Source: Nocardioides marinus (GTDB lineage: Bacteria; Actinomycetota; Actinomycetes; Propionibacteriales; Nocardioidaceae). Taken from it: a stretch of 64,000 nucleotides of DNA. Both the position numbers and the translations under genes were made by a program. Below, piece after piece: positions 24,019-31,213 of the stretch (position 1 is its first letter; each line of letters begins with the position of its first letter). Under the pieces are notes generated by a model, which was not told the DNA's origin, did no database searches, and saw only the letters and a list, made by a program, of their open reading frames with translations. The stretch is taken from positions 3,176,001 through 3,240,000 of the forward strand of contig NZ_JACBZI010000001.1 of assembly GCF_013408145.1 (NCBI RefSeq), in the 5' to 3' direction.

Positions 24019-24204
24019 CCGACGACGCGACGCAGCATCCACGTCCCCGACGATCTCTGGGCAGCCGCACTGCGCGAAGCCGACGAACGTGGCGAGAACC
24101 TGTCCGACGTGATCCGGCGCCACCGGGAGAACTACGCCGCCGGAGCAGGCCGTTTCGGAGGCCCGCGCGCGGTGCCCGACCCGGGCATCAACAAGCCCGC
24201 CTGA
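24019..24204 (+). pseudogene. Ribbon-helix-helix protein, start removed at the IS256 right end
   Basis: The frame reads RRSIHVPDDLWAAALREADERGENLSDVIRRHRENYAAG, a classic small RHH DNA-binding fold common on actinophages and mobile elements, ending INKPA at TGA 24202-24204. No start codon lies between the in-frame TGA at 24016-24018 and the RHH strand. The right end of the IS256 element ends about 15 nt upstream, so insertion evidently removed the first codons. The ribbon strand and both helices are intact. Confidence 0.65.
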
Positions 24205-24249
24205 CGCCTCCTACGACCGGGAAAGGGCTGTCACGATGCCTGGCCCTAG

Positions 24250-24864
24250 TTACCGCTGGGCGACCCGGATAGCCAGACCACACAGCGGCAACGCGACCAG
24301 CACGACGGCGACCTGGCTGACCCACGCGGGTCCGCCGACGAACGCCAGCGACACCACGTGCCCGAGTAGCGCGAGCGGCACCCATCGGGCGATGACACCG
24401 GGGCCGGCACGCCACAGCGCGATCGCGAGCAGCAGCTCGCCGAGGTAGAACGCCCCGACCCAGGCGAAGACGAACGCCATCAGCCCGTTCTCCTTCGCCG
24501 CGGCCTCCAGGGCCGCTGGAGTGAGCGCCTCGGTGACGACGAGCGCGCGAAAGAAGATCAGCAGCGCGGCGTACCCCGCGGTCCCGAGGTAGCCCACCGC
24601 CAGCACCACGCAGGCCGCCGTCGCCGTACGCCGCCCGGGGCCGCGCACCAGCACGATGATCGCCGGGAGCCCGAGGATCAGGCCGACCGAGGCGAGGAAG
24701 TACATGACCGCCCCACCCAGCCAGCGGCCGCCCTGCTCCTGCACGGTGCGGAACATGTCCTGGGTGGTGGCCCCGTCGGTCGTGAGCACGGTGGCGAGCA
24801 GCAGCGCCATGGCGCCGGCCACCAAGGCAGCGGCGCTCACGGGGAGCCAGTCGTCGTTGCGCAC
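24250..24864 (-). CDS. Six-helix membrane protein, possible DUF4386-like
   Basis: 204 residues with six hydrophobic segments: VSAAALVAGAMALLLATVL, AVMYFLASVGLILGLPAIIVLV, ACVVLAVGYLGTAGYAALLIFF, LMAFVFAWVGAFYLGELLLAIAL, VPLALLGHVVSLAFV, and VAVVLVALPLCGLAI. The layout resembles the DUF4386 family (general membrane protein, role unknown), but I am not certain. The start GTG 24864 is chosen because it places the first helix normally; the frame further upstream overlaps the next gene's promoter. It is divergent from the SGNH-like gene. Confidence 0.65.
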   Translation of the reverse strand: MRNDDWLPVSAAALVAGAMALLLATVLTTDGATTQDMFRTVQEQGGRWLGGAVMYFLASVGLILGLPAIIVLVRGPGRRTATAACVVLAVGYLGTAGYAALLIFFRALVVTEALTPAALEAAAKENGLMAFVFAWVGAFYLGELLLAIALWRAGPGVIARWVPLALLGHVVSLAFVGGPAWVSQVAVVLVALPLCGLAIRVAQR

Positions 24865-24957
24865 CGGCGAACTGTGACAGATGACGACGCCCCACGACGA
24901 GACCTGTGTCGAACGGACCGCGTGACGACCGTCCCAGCGCGGATCCGGCTGCGGCCC

Positions 24958-24963
24958 TACACT
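24958..24963 (+). promoter_or_regulatory. TACACT -10 element, leaderless start at 24971
   Basis: TACACT ends 7 nt before GTG 24971, matching the leaderless TANNNT pattern repeated in this window. Confidence 0.5.
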
Positions 24964-24970
24964 CGCGCCC

Positions 24971-25831
24971 GTGCGCCGTGCTCCCGGTTCCTCCTCCCCC
25001 GGCATCTCCCCCGCCGTCGTCCTGGTCGTCCTGCTGGCGATCGTGGTCGTGGGCGGCACCGCCTACGGCTACCAGCAGTGGCAGGACGACATCGCCACTG
25101 CGACCGCGGTCGACTCGAGCAACCCGCCGCGGGGCGGGGACGCCAACGGAGGCCTGCCCAGCGCCCCCTCGAGCGACGAGGCCAGCAAGGACACGAATGA
25201 GGACAAGGGCGGCGACAGCGGAAACGACAACGCCGATCCATACGAGCCGCCCACCTTCGACGTCCTCGAGCCCACTGACAACCGGCCGCAGCCGGTGGTG
25301 CTGCTGGTGGGCGACGGGTACGCCGCCGGACGGGGCGCCTCGAGCCCCGGCACGTCCTACGCGAGCCTGATCTCCAAGACGCTCGGCTGGGACGTCCGCC
25401 TGGCCACCGCCCCGGGTGCCGGCTACCTGTCGAGCACCTCGCTGCTGGACCTGTTCACCGACTCCCCCGACTCGGTCGACCCCGACCTGGTGATCATCCA
25501 GGGCGGGTACGGCGGCGACGGCTCCAACGACGCGGCCAAGGCAGCGATCGAGGAGCTCGACGCCGCGATCGCGGACCGCTACCCCGACGCGGCCGTCGTG
25601 GCCGTCAGCCCCTTCTGGCCGGGCACTCCCAACCCGCAGGCCGAGACCCGCGAACGCACCGTCGCCCGTGCGTGGCGGGAGGACCCCGACGTCCTCGTCC
25701 TCCGCCCGCAGCCCGACGGCTGGTCGGACTTCACCACCGTCGGCGGCGTCCCCGACGACGAGGGCCACGAGCTCATCGCCACCTCGATGATCGACGCCTT
25801 CCGCGGCTCAGGCCTCGCCCCGGCGAGCTGA
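24971..25831 (+). CDS. Membrane-anchored SGNH-like protein lacking the catalytic Ser
   Basis: 286 residues. Membrane anchor (about 12-34), then a long acidic/Ser/Gly linker (about 45-95) and an SGNH-fold domain. Block I reads VLLVGDGYAAGRG where active enzymes have GDSxxxG, block III reads QGGYGGDGSND, and block V reads GGVPDDEGHELIA, where the usual Asp-x-x-His is GVPDDEGH. The nucleophile Ser is therefore Gly and the final block is altered. It probably binds rather than hydrolyses. GTG 24971 fits a leaderless promoter. It is the third SGNH-fold gene within 8.5 kb. Confidence 0.75.
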   Translation: MRRAPGSSSPGISPAVVLVVLLAIVVVGGTAYGYQQWQDDIATATAVDSSNPPRGGDANGGLPSAPSSDEASKDTNEDKGGDSGNDNADPYEPPTFDVLEPTDNRPQPVVLLVGDGYAAGRGASSPGTSYASLISKTLGWDVRLATAPGAGYLSSTSLLDLFTDSPDSVDPDLVIIQGGYGGDGSNDAAKAAIEELDAAIADRYPDAAVVAVSPFWPGTPNPQAETRERTVARAWREDPDVLVLRPQPDGWSDFTTVGGVPDDEGHELIATSMIDAFRGSGLAPAS

Positions 25832-25847
25832 GCGCTCACTGGTTGAC

Positions 25848-26093
25848 CCTTGGGGTGGATGAGGCGAATCGTCTTGTCTGCACCCCGGGTCCATCGGGGC
25901 ACTGCCAGGCTGAGCGAGTCGCCCTTCGGGGACGACCTGGCTGAGAGTTGCAGGCCCCGGTGGCCCGGGACGTGCAGATCGGCCATAGGGCTATGCGCCA
26001 AGGCTTGCCGGCCTGGAGCGCCTCAGTGAGCGACCGACCGTCACGTCCCGGACCGGAGTGCTGAATCCGTGGGCTGACGGAAGGAGCACTCTC
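25848..26093 (+). ncRNA. Candidate bridge RNA of the IS110 element
   Basis: IS110-group elements transcribe a bridge RNA from the long non-coding left end that pairs with target and donor DNA. This 246-nt stretch lacks a gene and contains stems: CCCCG/CGGGG near 25883-25898, and a hairpin at 25905-25940 with CCAGG/CCTGG outside, GTCGCCC (25918-25924) and GGG-A-CGAC inside, closed by a TTCG loop. The last bases carry the transposase ribosome site (AAGGAG, 26081-26086). The presence of a bridge RNA follows from the family. Its guide loops were not identified. Confidence 0.45.
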
Positions 26094-27311
26094 ATGATTG
26101 AGGCTACGCCCACCTACGCCGGGATCGACTGGTCCTGGCAGCACCACGCGCTGTGCATCGTCGACGACGACGGGCAGCGCATCGAAGAGGCCACCGTGCC
26201 GCACACGCGGCCCGGACTGGCAAAGATCACCTTGCTGCTTCGCCGGCATGGGGTGGAGCGGGTTGGGATCGAGCGCGGCGACGGGCCGGTGGTCGAGCAT
26301 CTGATCCACGACGGATTCGAGGTCGTGGTCATCAGCGCCCGGCAGGTGAAGTCGCTGCGCGCCCGGTACGGGGCCGCGGGCAACAAGGACGACCGGTTCG
26401 ATGCGTTCGTCCTGGCCGACGCACTGCGGACCGACGCCGGCCGCTGGGCGGTCGTGCAGCCCGACAGCGACGAGACGATCGCGCTGCGGATGCTGGTCCG
26501 CGCCCGGCACGACCTCATCGACCACCGGATCGCGGTGCACAACCAGCTGCTAGCGGTGTTGCAGCACAACTTCCCCGGCGCGATCGGCCTGTTCAGCCAG
26601 CTCGACATCGGCATCAGCCTGGCCTTCTTGCGACGCTTCCCCAGCGAAGCCAAGGCTGCCTGGCTCAGCGAACTGCGGATGGCGCACTGGCTCAAAGCCA
26701 ACGCCTACTGCGGCCGGCACACCCCAGCCCGGCTGGTCGGTCACTTGCGCGAAGCCGCCACCGGACGTATCACCGGAGCAGCCGCTGAAGCCAGCGAGGT
26801 CATCGTGCTGACCCTTGTCGACCTCCTCACCACCCTGCGGCAAGAGCAGGAGCAGCTCGAGGCTCGGATCAAGGAAGCACTTCTCGCGCATCCCGATGGC
26901 CCGATCTTCCAGTCCCTCCCCCGCGCCGGCGTCGTGCGCGCAGCCACGCTGTTGGCAGAGATCGGTGACTGCCGCGCCAGGTTCCCCGACCCCGCAGCAC
27001 TCGCAGCCGCAGCCGGTGTCGCGCCGTCGACGAGGCAGTCGGGGAAGCACCTCAACGTCGCCTACCGACGCGGCTGCAACAAGCAACTCCGGGCAGCACT
27101 GGTCGACTGGGCCCAGGACACCCCCCGCGCCAACGCCTGGGCACGCGACACCTACGACAGGGCCCGCGCCCGCGGATGCCGCCACCCCCACGCGGCACGG
27201 ATCCTGGCCCAAGGCTGGACCAGGATCTTGTGGCGCTGCTGGCACGACCAGGTGCCCTACAACCCCGACCTACACGGCCGGCTCAACAGCCTCCTGCCGG
27301 AGGCTGCTTGA
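26094..27311 (+). CDS. IS110-family transposase (DEDD recombinase)
   Basis: 405 residues. N-terminal RuvC-like DEDD domain: YAGIDWSWQHHAL (first Asp), VGIERGDG (Glu), GNKDDRFDAFVLADALR (two Asp). A coiled linker follows (LRQEQEQLEARIKEAL), then the Tnp20 domain with PRAGVVRAATLLAEIGD, APSTRQSGK (candidate catalytic Ser) and YRRGCNKQLRAALVDWA. ATG 26094 has AAGGAG 7 nt upstream. Intact, so probably active with the adjacent bridge RNA. Confidence 0.93.
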   Translation: MIEATPTYAGIDWSWQHHALCIVDDDGQRIEEATVPHTRPGLAKITLLLRRHGVERVGIERGDGPVVEHLIHDGFEVVVISARQVKSLRARYGAAGNKDDRFDAFVLADALRTDAGRWAVVQPDSDETIALRMLVRARHDLIDHRIAVHNQLLAVLQHNFPGAIGLFSQLDIGISLAFLRRFPSEAKAAWLSELRMAHWLKANAYCGRHTPARLVGHLREAATGRITGAAAEASEVIVLTLVDLLTTLRQEQEQLEARIKEALLAHPDGPIFQSLPRAGVVRAATLLAEIGDCRARFPDPAALAAAAGVAPSTRQSGKHLNVAYRRGCNKQLRAALVDWAQDTPRANAWARDTYDRARARGCRHPHAARILAQGWTRILWRCWHDQVPYNPDLHGRLNSLLPEAA

Positions 27312-27321
27312 CATAGGGCTC

Positions 27322-27864
27322 TCAGCGGTCACGCCCGTCCCTCCACAACGCCACGGCTGCCAGGCTGATCGCGTCACGCAGCTCCCCGTTCGAGAGCAGC
27401 GACGCCAGGTCCTCGACGTCCACCCAGACCACTCGGTCGACCTCCCCGTCGGTCGCCACCGGTTCTGCGTCCTGCTGGATCTCTGCATGGAAGGCGTGCA
27501 CCGAGGTGGGGAGCAGCGAGGTGTCGACCTCGAGTTCCCCCAGGTGGTGCAGGTGGCGTGGCTCGAAGCCCGTCTCCTCACGGAGCTCTCGCGCGGCATC
27601 GTCCTCGGGTCGGTCGCTCTCGCGGAGGCCCCGGGGGAGCTCGAGTCTCTTGGCGCCCACCGAGGGTCGCCAGAGCCGCACGAGGGCGACCTGTCCGCCG
27701 CGCTCCGCCACGACCACGACTCCCCCACGGCCGCCCACCCTCATCCGGGTCTGCTCCCATGCGTGGCCGGCGTGGGTCACGGTGGCGGTCTCGACACTCA
27801 CCGGCGGGTCTCCCGTCCCGCGCCAGACCTCCCGGAACTCCGGCTGCCCGGTCGTGCCGCTCAC
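27322..27864 (-). CDS. Nudix hydrolase, cassette copy 2
   Basis: 180 residues. REVWRGTG near the N-terminus, GGVVVVAERGGQVALVRLWRPSVGAKRLELPRG (to about 79), the Nudix catalytic half RELREETGF (92-100; the first half is one residue shorter than canonical), and a C-terminus GELRDAISLAAVALW nearly identical in pattern to copy 1. GTG 27864 overlaps the partner's stop by 4 nt (GTGA), the same junction as copy 1. The IS110 element sits immediately after its stop, so the gene is complete. ADP-ribose-like or related nucleotide substrates are expected from the family. Confidence 0.84.
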   Translation of the reverse strand: MSGTTGQPEFREVWRGTGDPPVSVETATVTHAGHAWEQTRMRVGGRGGVVVVAERGGQVALVRLWRPSVGAKRLELPRGLRESDRPEDDAARELREETGFEPRHLHHLGELEVDTSLLPTSVHAFHAEIQQDAEPVATDGEVDRVVWVDVEDLASLLSNGELRDAISLAAVALWRDGRDR

Positions 27865-28993
27865 CCGCTGCTCACCGACAGTGACGCGTCGAGCCGACTC
27901 GGGAGCATGCTCCGCAAGGACGCCGGAGCGTCCCACGGGATGGCGACGGCGATGCTGAGCCCGAAGATCGACCAGGGGAGCCATCCCGAGCCGTCGTCGA
28001 GGCCAGGCACGGCGATGAGGACCGCCAGGGCTGCGAGGACGACGGACCTCACCAGGGTCCGTGCGTCCTCCCACATGCCCCTGGCGCTGGTCACCACGCC
28101 CGCCTTGTAGACCAGCGCCAGCAGGTGCCTGCGTCGGCCGCTTCTCGCGAAGGCCTCCTGCTCGGGTCGCGTCGCGTGCAGCACCTGCGCGAAGACCGCG
28201 GCCGGGGCGTCGACCGCGGTGCCGACCAGGTGCCCGGAGATCCGCAGCATCGACCGTCCCGCAGCATCCGCCGAGGCCTCGCCCTGCGGGGTGAACGACA
28301 CCCATTCAGCGTCGTGCTGACGAGCCATGGCGGCGAAGTACGCGCCGTTGCACGCCGCTCGCAGGCGGCGCAGCTCGGCCCTGACGTGCGGCGGAGGGTC
28401 GGATGCGACTCCCCGGTCGTAGGCGTCGAACACGGCCGAGCGGCGGGCGAGCGCTGTCGCCTCGACCATCGCGTCGATGTCCGGGTGGGCCACCGGTGAG
28501 GACAGCCGCGGCAACGGCCCGAAGGCCGGCTTGGGGGTCCCGTCTGGTCTCGTGAGTATCCGTTCCATCCCCAGCCGACCCTGCTCGGAGGCTGAGATCC
28601 AGCGGTCCCACGCACCCGACAACGACTGATCGACCCAGGCCCTGCCCGCCCGACCACCGGCCAGCTGCCATCGAAAGCCGCCCTCAGGGTCGAGCAGGGC
28701 GTCCAGGGACTCCCGCAAGGTCTCCGCCCGGTGCAGCACCGTGATCGGCAGTTTGTGCCGCGTCGTCCCCAACAGATCGGCCAGGTCCTCGGGCGTGAGG
28801 CCCGCGAAGAACCTGCTGTCAGGAGCATCGCCTCGGTGACGAGGATCTGCCCACCGACCAGGTGGGCGAGTCGCAGGGCCCCGACCAACCGAGCCTCGAC
28901 CTGACTGGCTGACTCCGCGTAGTCCTCGTAGAGGCGCCGCGTGGCGACGGAGTCCAGCTCTGCGACCAGGATCCGTCGGTGAAGCCCCCTCAC
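27861..28993 (-). pseudogene. Membrane-anchored Nudix partner protein, cassette copy 2 (frameshift at ~28820)
   Basis: About 377 codons in two frames. GTG 28993 begins RGLHRRILVAELDSVATRRLY, LVGALRLAHLVGGQILVTEAMLL; at about 28820 the frame changes and continues DSRFFAGLTPEDLADLLG to two C-terminal membrane segments (SVVLAALAVLIAVPGL, WSIFGLSIAVAIPWDAP) and the stop at 27861. Re-reading one base (-1) at CTG gives MLLDSRFFAGLTP, which aligns without gaps to VFEGVFFIAMTP of copy 1. No slippery heptamer is evident, so a one-base deletion or a sequencing error is more likely than programmed shifting. It starts 30 nt after fcl on the same strand. Confidence 0.72.
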
Positions 28994-29023
28994 GCTGGAC
29001 CCGCCGGCCGACCGCGGGCGCGG

Positions 29024-30001
29024 TCAGCCCACCTCGCGCAGGTCGGCCGCGTGCTCGCGGTACCACGCGACCGTCGACTCGAGGCCTTCGCGCATCCCGA
29101 TCGAGGCCTCCCAGCCGGCACCGCGGAGCTTGCTGACGTCCAGCAGCTTCTGCGGGGTGCCGTCGGGCTTCGAGGTGTCCCACCGGGTCTCGCCCTCGAA
29201 GCCCACGACGGAGGCGACCATCTCGGCGATCTCCTTGATCGTGGAGTCGCGGCCCGTGCCGACGTTGACCTGTTGCGGGCCGTCGTAGTGCTCCATCAGG
29301 TGCAGGCAGGCGGAGGCCATGTCGTCGACGTGGAGGAACTCGCGTCGCGGTGAGCCAGTCCCCCAGTTCGTCACCGACTGCGCACCGGAGGCGCGCGCCT
29401 CGTCGTAGCGACGGATCAGGGCGGGCAGCACGTGGCTGCCGGTCGGCGAGAAGTTGTCGCCGGGGCCGTAGAGGTTGGTCGGCATGGCGGAGATCCACGG
29501 CAGCCCGTACTGACGCCGCACGGCCTGGACCCCGAGGATGCCGGCGATCTTGGCGATCGCGTACGCGTCGTTGGTGGGCTCCAGGTGCCCGGTGAGCAGT
29601 GAGTCCTCGTGGATGGGCTGCGGCGCCATCCGCGGGTAGATGCAGGACGACCCGAGGAACAGCAGTCGCTCGGTCCGCACCTCCAACGCCGCGTCCATCA
29701 CGTTGGTCTGGATGCGCAGGTTGTCGGAGAGGAAGTCGACTGGGTAGCTGTTGTTGGCGAGGATGCCGCCGACCTTGGCCGCCGCGAGCACGACGTAGCG
29801 CGGACGCGTCTCGGCGAAGAAGTCGAAGACCGCCTCCCGGTCGCGCAGGTCCAGCTCACCGGAGCGCCGGCCGACCAGGGCCGTGAATCCCTCCCCCTCG
29901 AGCTTCCGCCAGATCGCGGAACCCACGAGACCACGGTGCCCTGCGACGAAGGTCGTGGCCTCGCGGTCCAACGGTCGGGGCTCGAAGATCCCCTCAGACA
30001 C
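29024..30001 (-). CDS. fcl: GDP-L-fucose synthase
   Basis: 325 residues. Epimerase/reductase that turns GDP-4-keto-6-deoxymannose into GDP-L-fucose. NADP loop [42 protein letters not shown] (catalytic Ser/Cys region), YAIAKIAGI (Tyr-x3-Lys), [11 protein letters not shown] and EFLHVDDMA are all family signatures. GTG 30001 overlaps the gmd stop by 8 nt, so the two enzymes are translationally coupled. The product feeds fucose into surface glycans, perhaps the polymer encoded from 34.8 kb. Confidence 0.93.
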   Translation of the reverse strand: MSEGIFEPRPLDREATTFVAGHRGLVGSAIWRKLEGEGFTALVGRRSGELDLRDREAVFDFFAETRPRYVVLAAAKVGGILANNSYPVDFLSDNLRIQTNVMDAALEVRTERLLFLGSSCIYPRMAPQPIHEDSLLTGHLEPTNDAYAIAKIAGILGVQAVRRQYGLPWISAMPTNLYGPGDNFSPTGSHVLPALIRRYDEARASGAQSVTNWGTGSPRREFLHVDDMASACLHLMEHYDGPQQVNVGTGRDSTIKEIAEMVASVVGFEGETRWDTSKPDGTPQKLLDVSKLRGAGWEASIGMREGLESTVAWYREHAADLREVG

Positions 30002-31046
30002 CGGTGATCCCGGGGTTGCCGATCTTCGGCCAGCCCTCGAGCGCCACCTGGTCGTACCACGGGCGCCCCTCGTGCTCGAGCGCCGCGATGTCGGCGTCGA
30101 CCATGATCCGGGCCAGCTCGTCGGTCTGCACCGCGGCCTTCCATCCGAGCTTGGCCTCGGCCTTGGAGGCGTCGCCGATGAGCGCGTCGACCTCGGTGGG
30201 CCGCAGGTAGCGCTCGTCGAAGCGGACGTGCTTCTCCCAGTCCAGGCCGGCGTGCTCGAACGCCGTGACCACGAAGTCACGCACGGTGAAGTTGCCGCCG
30301 GTGGCCAGCACGAAGTCGTCCGGCTCGTCGGCCTGCAGCATCCGCCACATGCCCTCGACGTACTCCGGGGCGTAGCCCCAGTCACGGACGGCGTCGAGGT
30401 TGCCGAGGTAGACGTGGTCCTCCAGCCCGGCCTTGATCCGGGCCACTGCGCGCGTGATCTTGCGGGTCACGAACGTCTCGCCACGGCGGGGGGACTCGTG
30501 GTTGAACAGGATGCCGTTGACGGCGAACGTGCCGTATCCCTCCCGGTAGTTCTTCGTCACCCAGTAGGCGTAGACCTTCGCCGCCCCGTACGGGGAGCGC
30601 GGGTAGAACGGCGTCTCCTCGTTCTGCGGCGGCGGCGTCGCGCCGAACATCTCCGAACTGGAGGCCTGGTAGTAGCGGCAGTCGACGCCGGCCAGCCGGA
30701 CGGCCTCGAGCAGGCGCATGGCCCCGACGCCGGTGGTGTCCCCGGTGTGCTCGGGCTCGTCGAAGCTGACCCGCACATGCGACTGGGCCGCGAGGTTGTA
30801 GACCTCGGTCGGCTGGATCTCGTGCATGAGCGTCACCAGTCGCGCGCCGTCGGACAGGTCCCCGTAGTGCAGGAAGAGCTTCGCGCCCTCCGAGTGCGGG
30901 TCCTGGTAGAGGTGGTCGATGCGGGAGGTGTTGAACGTCGACGCCCTGCGGATGAGCCCGTGGACCTCGTAGCCCTTGCCGAGCAGCAGCTCGGCCAGGT
31001 AGGAGCCGTCCTGGCCGGTGATGCCGGTGATGAGTGCGCGTCGCAT
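29994..31046 (-). CDS. gmd: GDP-mannose 4,6-dehydratase
   Basis: 350 residues. First step of GDP-fucose synthesis. [19 protein letters not shown] (NADP loop), [35 protein letters not shown] (catalytic Thr/Ser-Glu), [12 protein letters not shown] (Tyr-x3-Lys), [13 protein letters not shown] 31046 is preferred over GTG 31061 because AGGGAA lies 6 nt upstream and it begins right at the first strand. It is the first gene of a gmd-fcl pair continuing into cassette copy 2. Confidence 0.95.
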   Translation of the reverse strand: MRRALITGITGQDGSYLAELLLGKGYEVHGLIRRASTFNTSRIDHLYQDPHSEGAKLFLHYGDLSDGARLVTLMHEIQPTEVYNLAAQSHVRVSFDEPEHTGDTTGVGAMRLLEAVRLAGVDCRYYQASSSEMFGATPPPQNEETPFYPRSPYGAAKVYAYWVTKNYREGYGTFAVNGILFNHESPRRGETFVTRKITRAVARIKAGLEDHVYLGNLDAVRDWGYAPEYVEGMWRMLQADEPDDFVLATGGNFTVRDFVVTAFEHAGLDWEKHVRFDERYLRPTEVDALIGDASKAEAKLGWKAAVQTDELARIMVDADIAALEHEGRPWYDQVALEGWPKIGNPGITGV

Positions 31047-31146
31047 CGGTGTTCCCTTCACGGTTTTCTGAACTGTCCGAGGCTATCGGACCTCTTTAAC
31101 GTCTCCCACCGGCCGGGTGTCCGCCGTGTAACGAATCGCTGCCCCC

Positions 31147-31213
31147 GATGGTCGAGATACGATCGCAACCCACGCGCCGGTCTAGGTCCGATCGCAGCGA
31201 GCCACGAGACCCC
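31147..31213 (+). repeat. Dispersed repeat, type A, two diverged copies
   Basis: Degenerate copies at 31147-31173 and 31176-31213 (..GGTCTAGGTCCGATCGCAGC.. with the GAGCCACGAGACC end intact). The second abuts the stop codon of the metalloprotease gene. Confidence 0.6.

Larger units (their letters stand above)
25840..27318 (+). mobile_element. IS110-family insertion sequence
   Basis: A transposase gene (26094-27311) preceded by about 245 bp of structured non-coding DNA and followed by only about 10 bp (TTGACATAGGGCT) before the Nudix stop codon. The long left and short right non-coding ends are the IS110-group layout. These elements lack terminal inverted repeats, so the exact edges (about 25840-25848 and 27312-27320) are uncertain. 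It landed directly behind the Nudix 2 gene. Confidence 0.8.

Noticed and set aside
17453..24204. Complete prophage
   Set aside because: Only one tail-like gene and a ribbon-helix-helix remnant are present; no integrase, portal, capsid, terminase or lysis genes.
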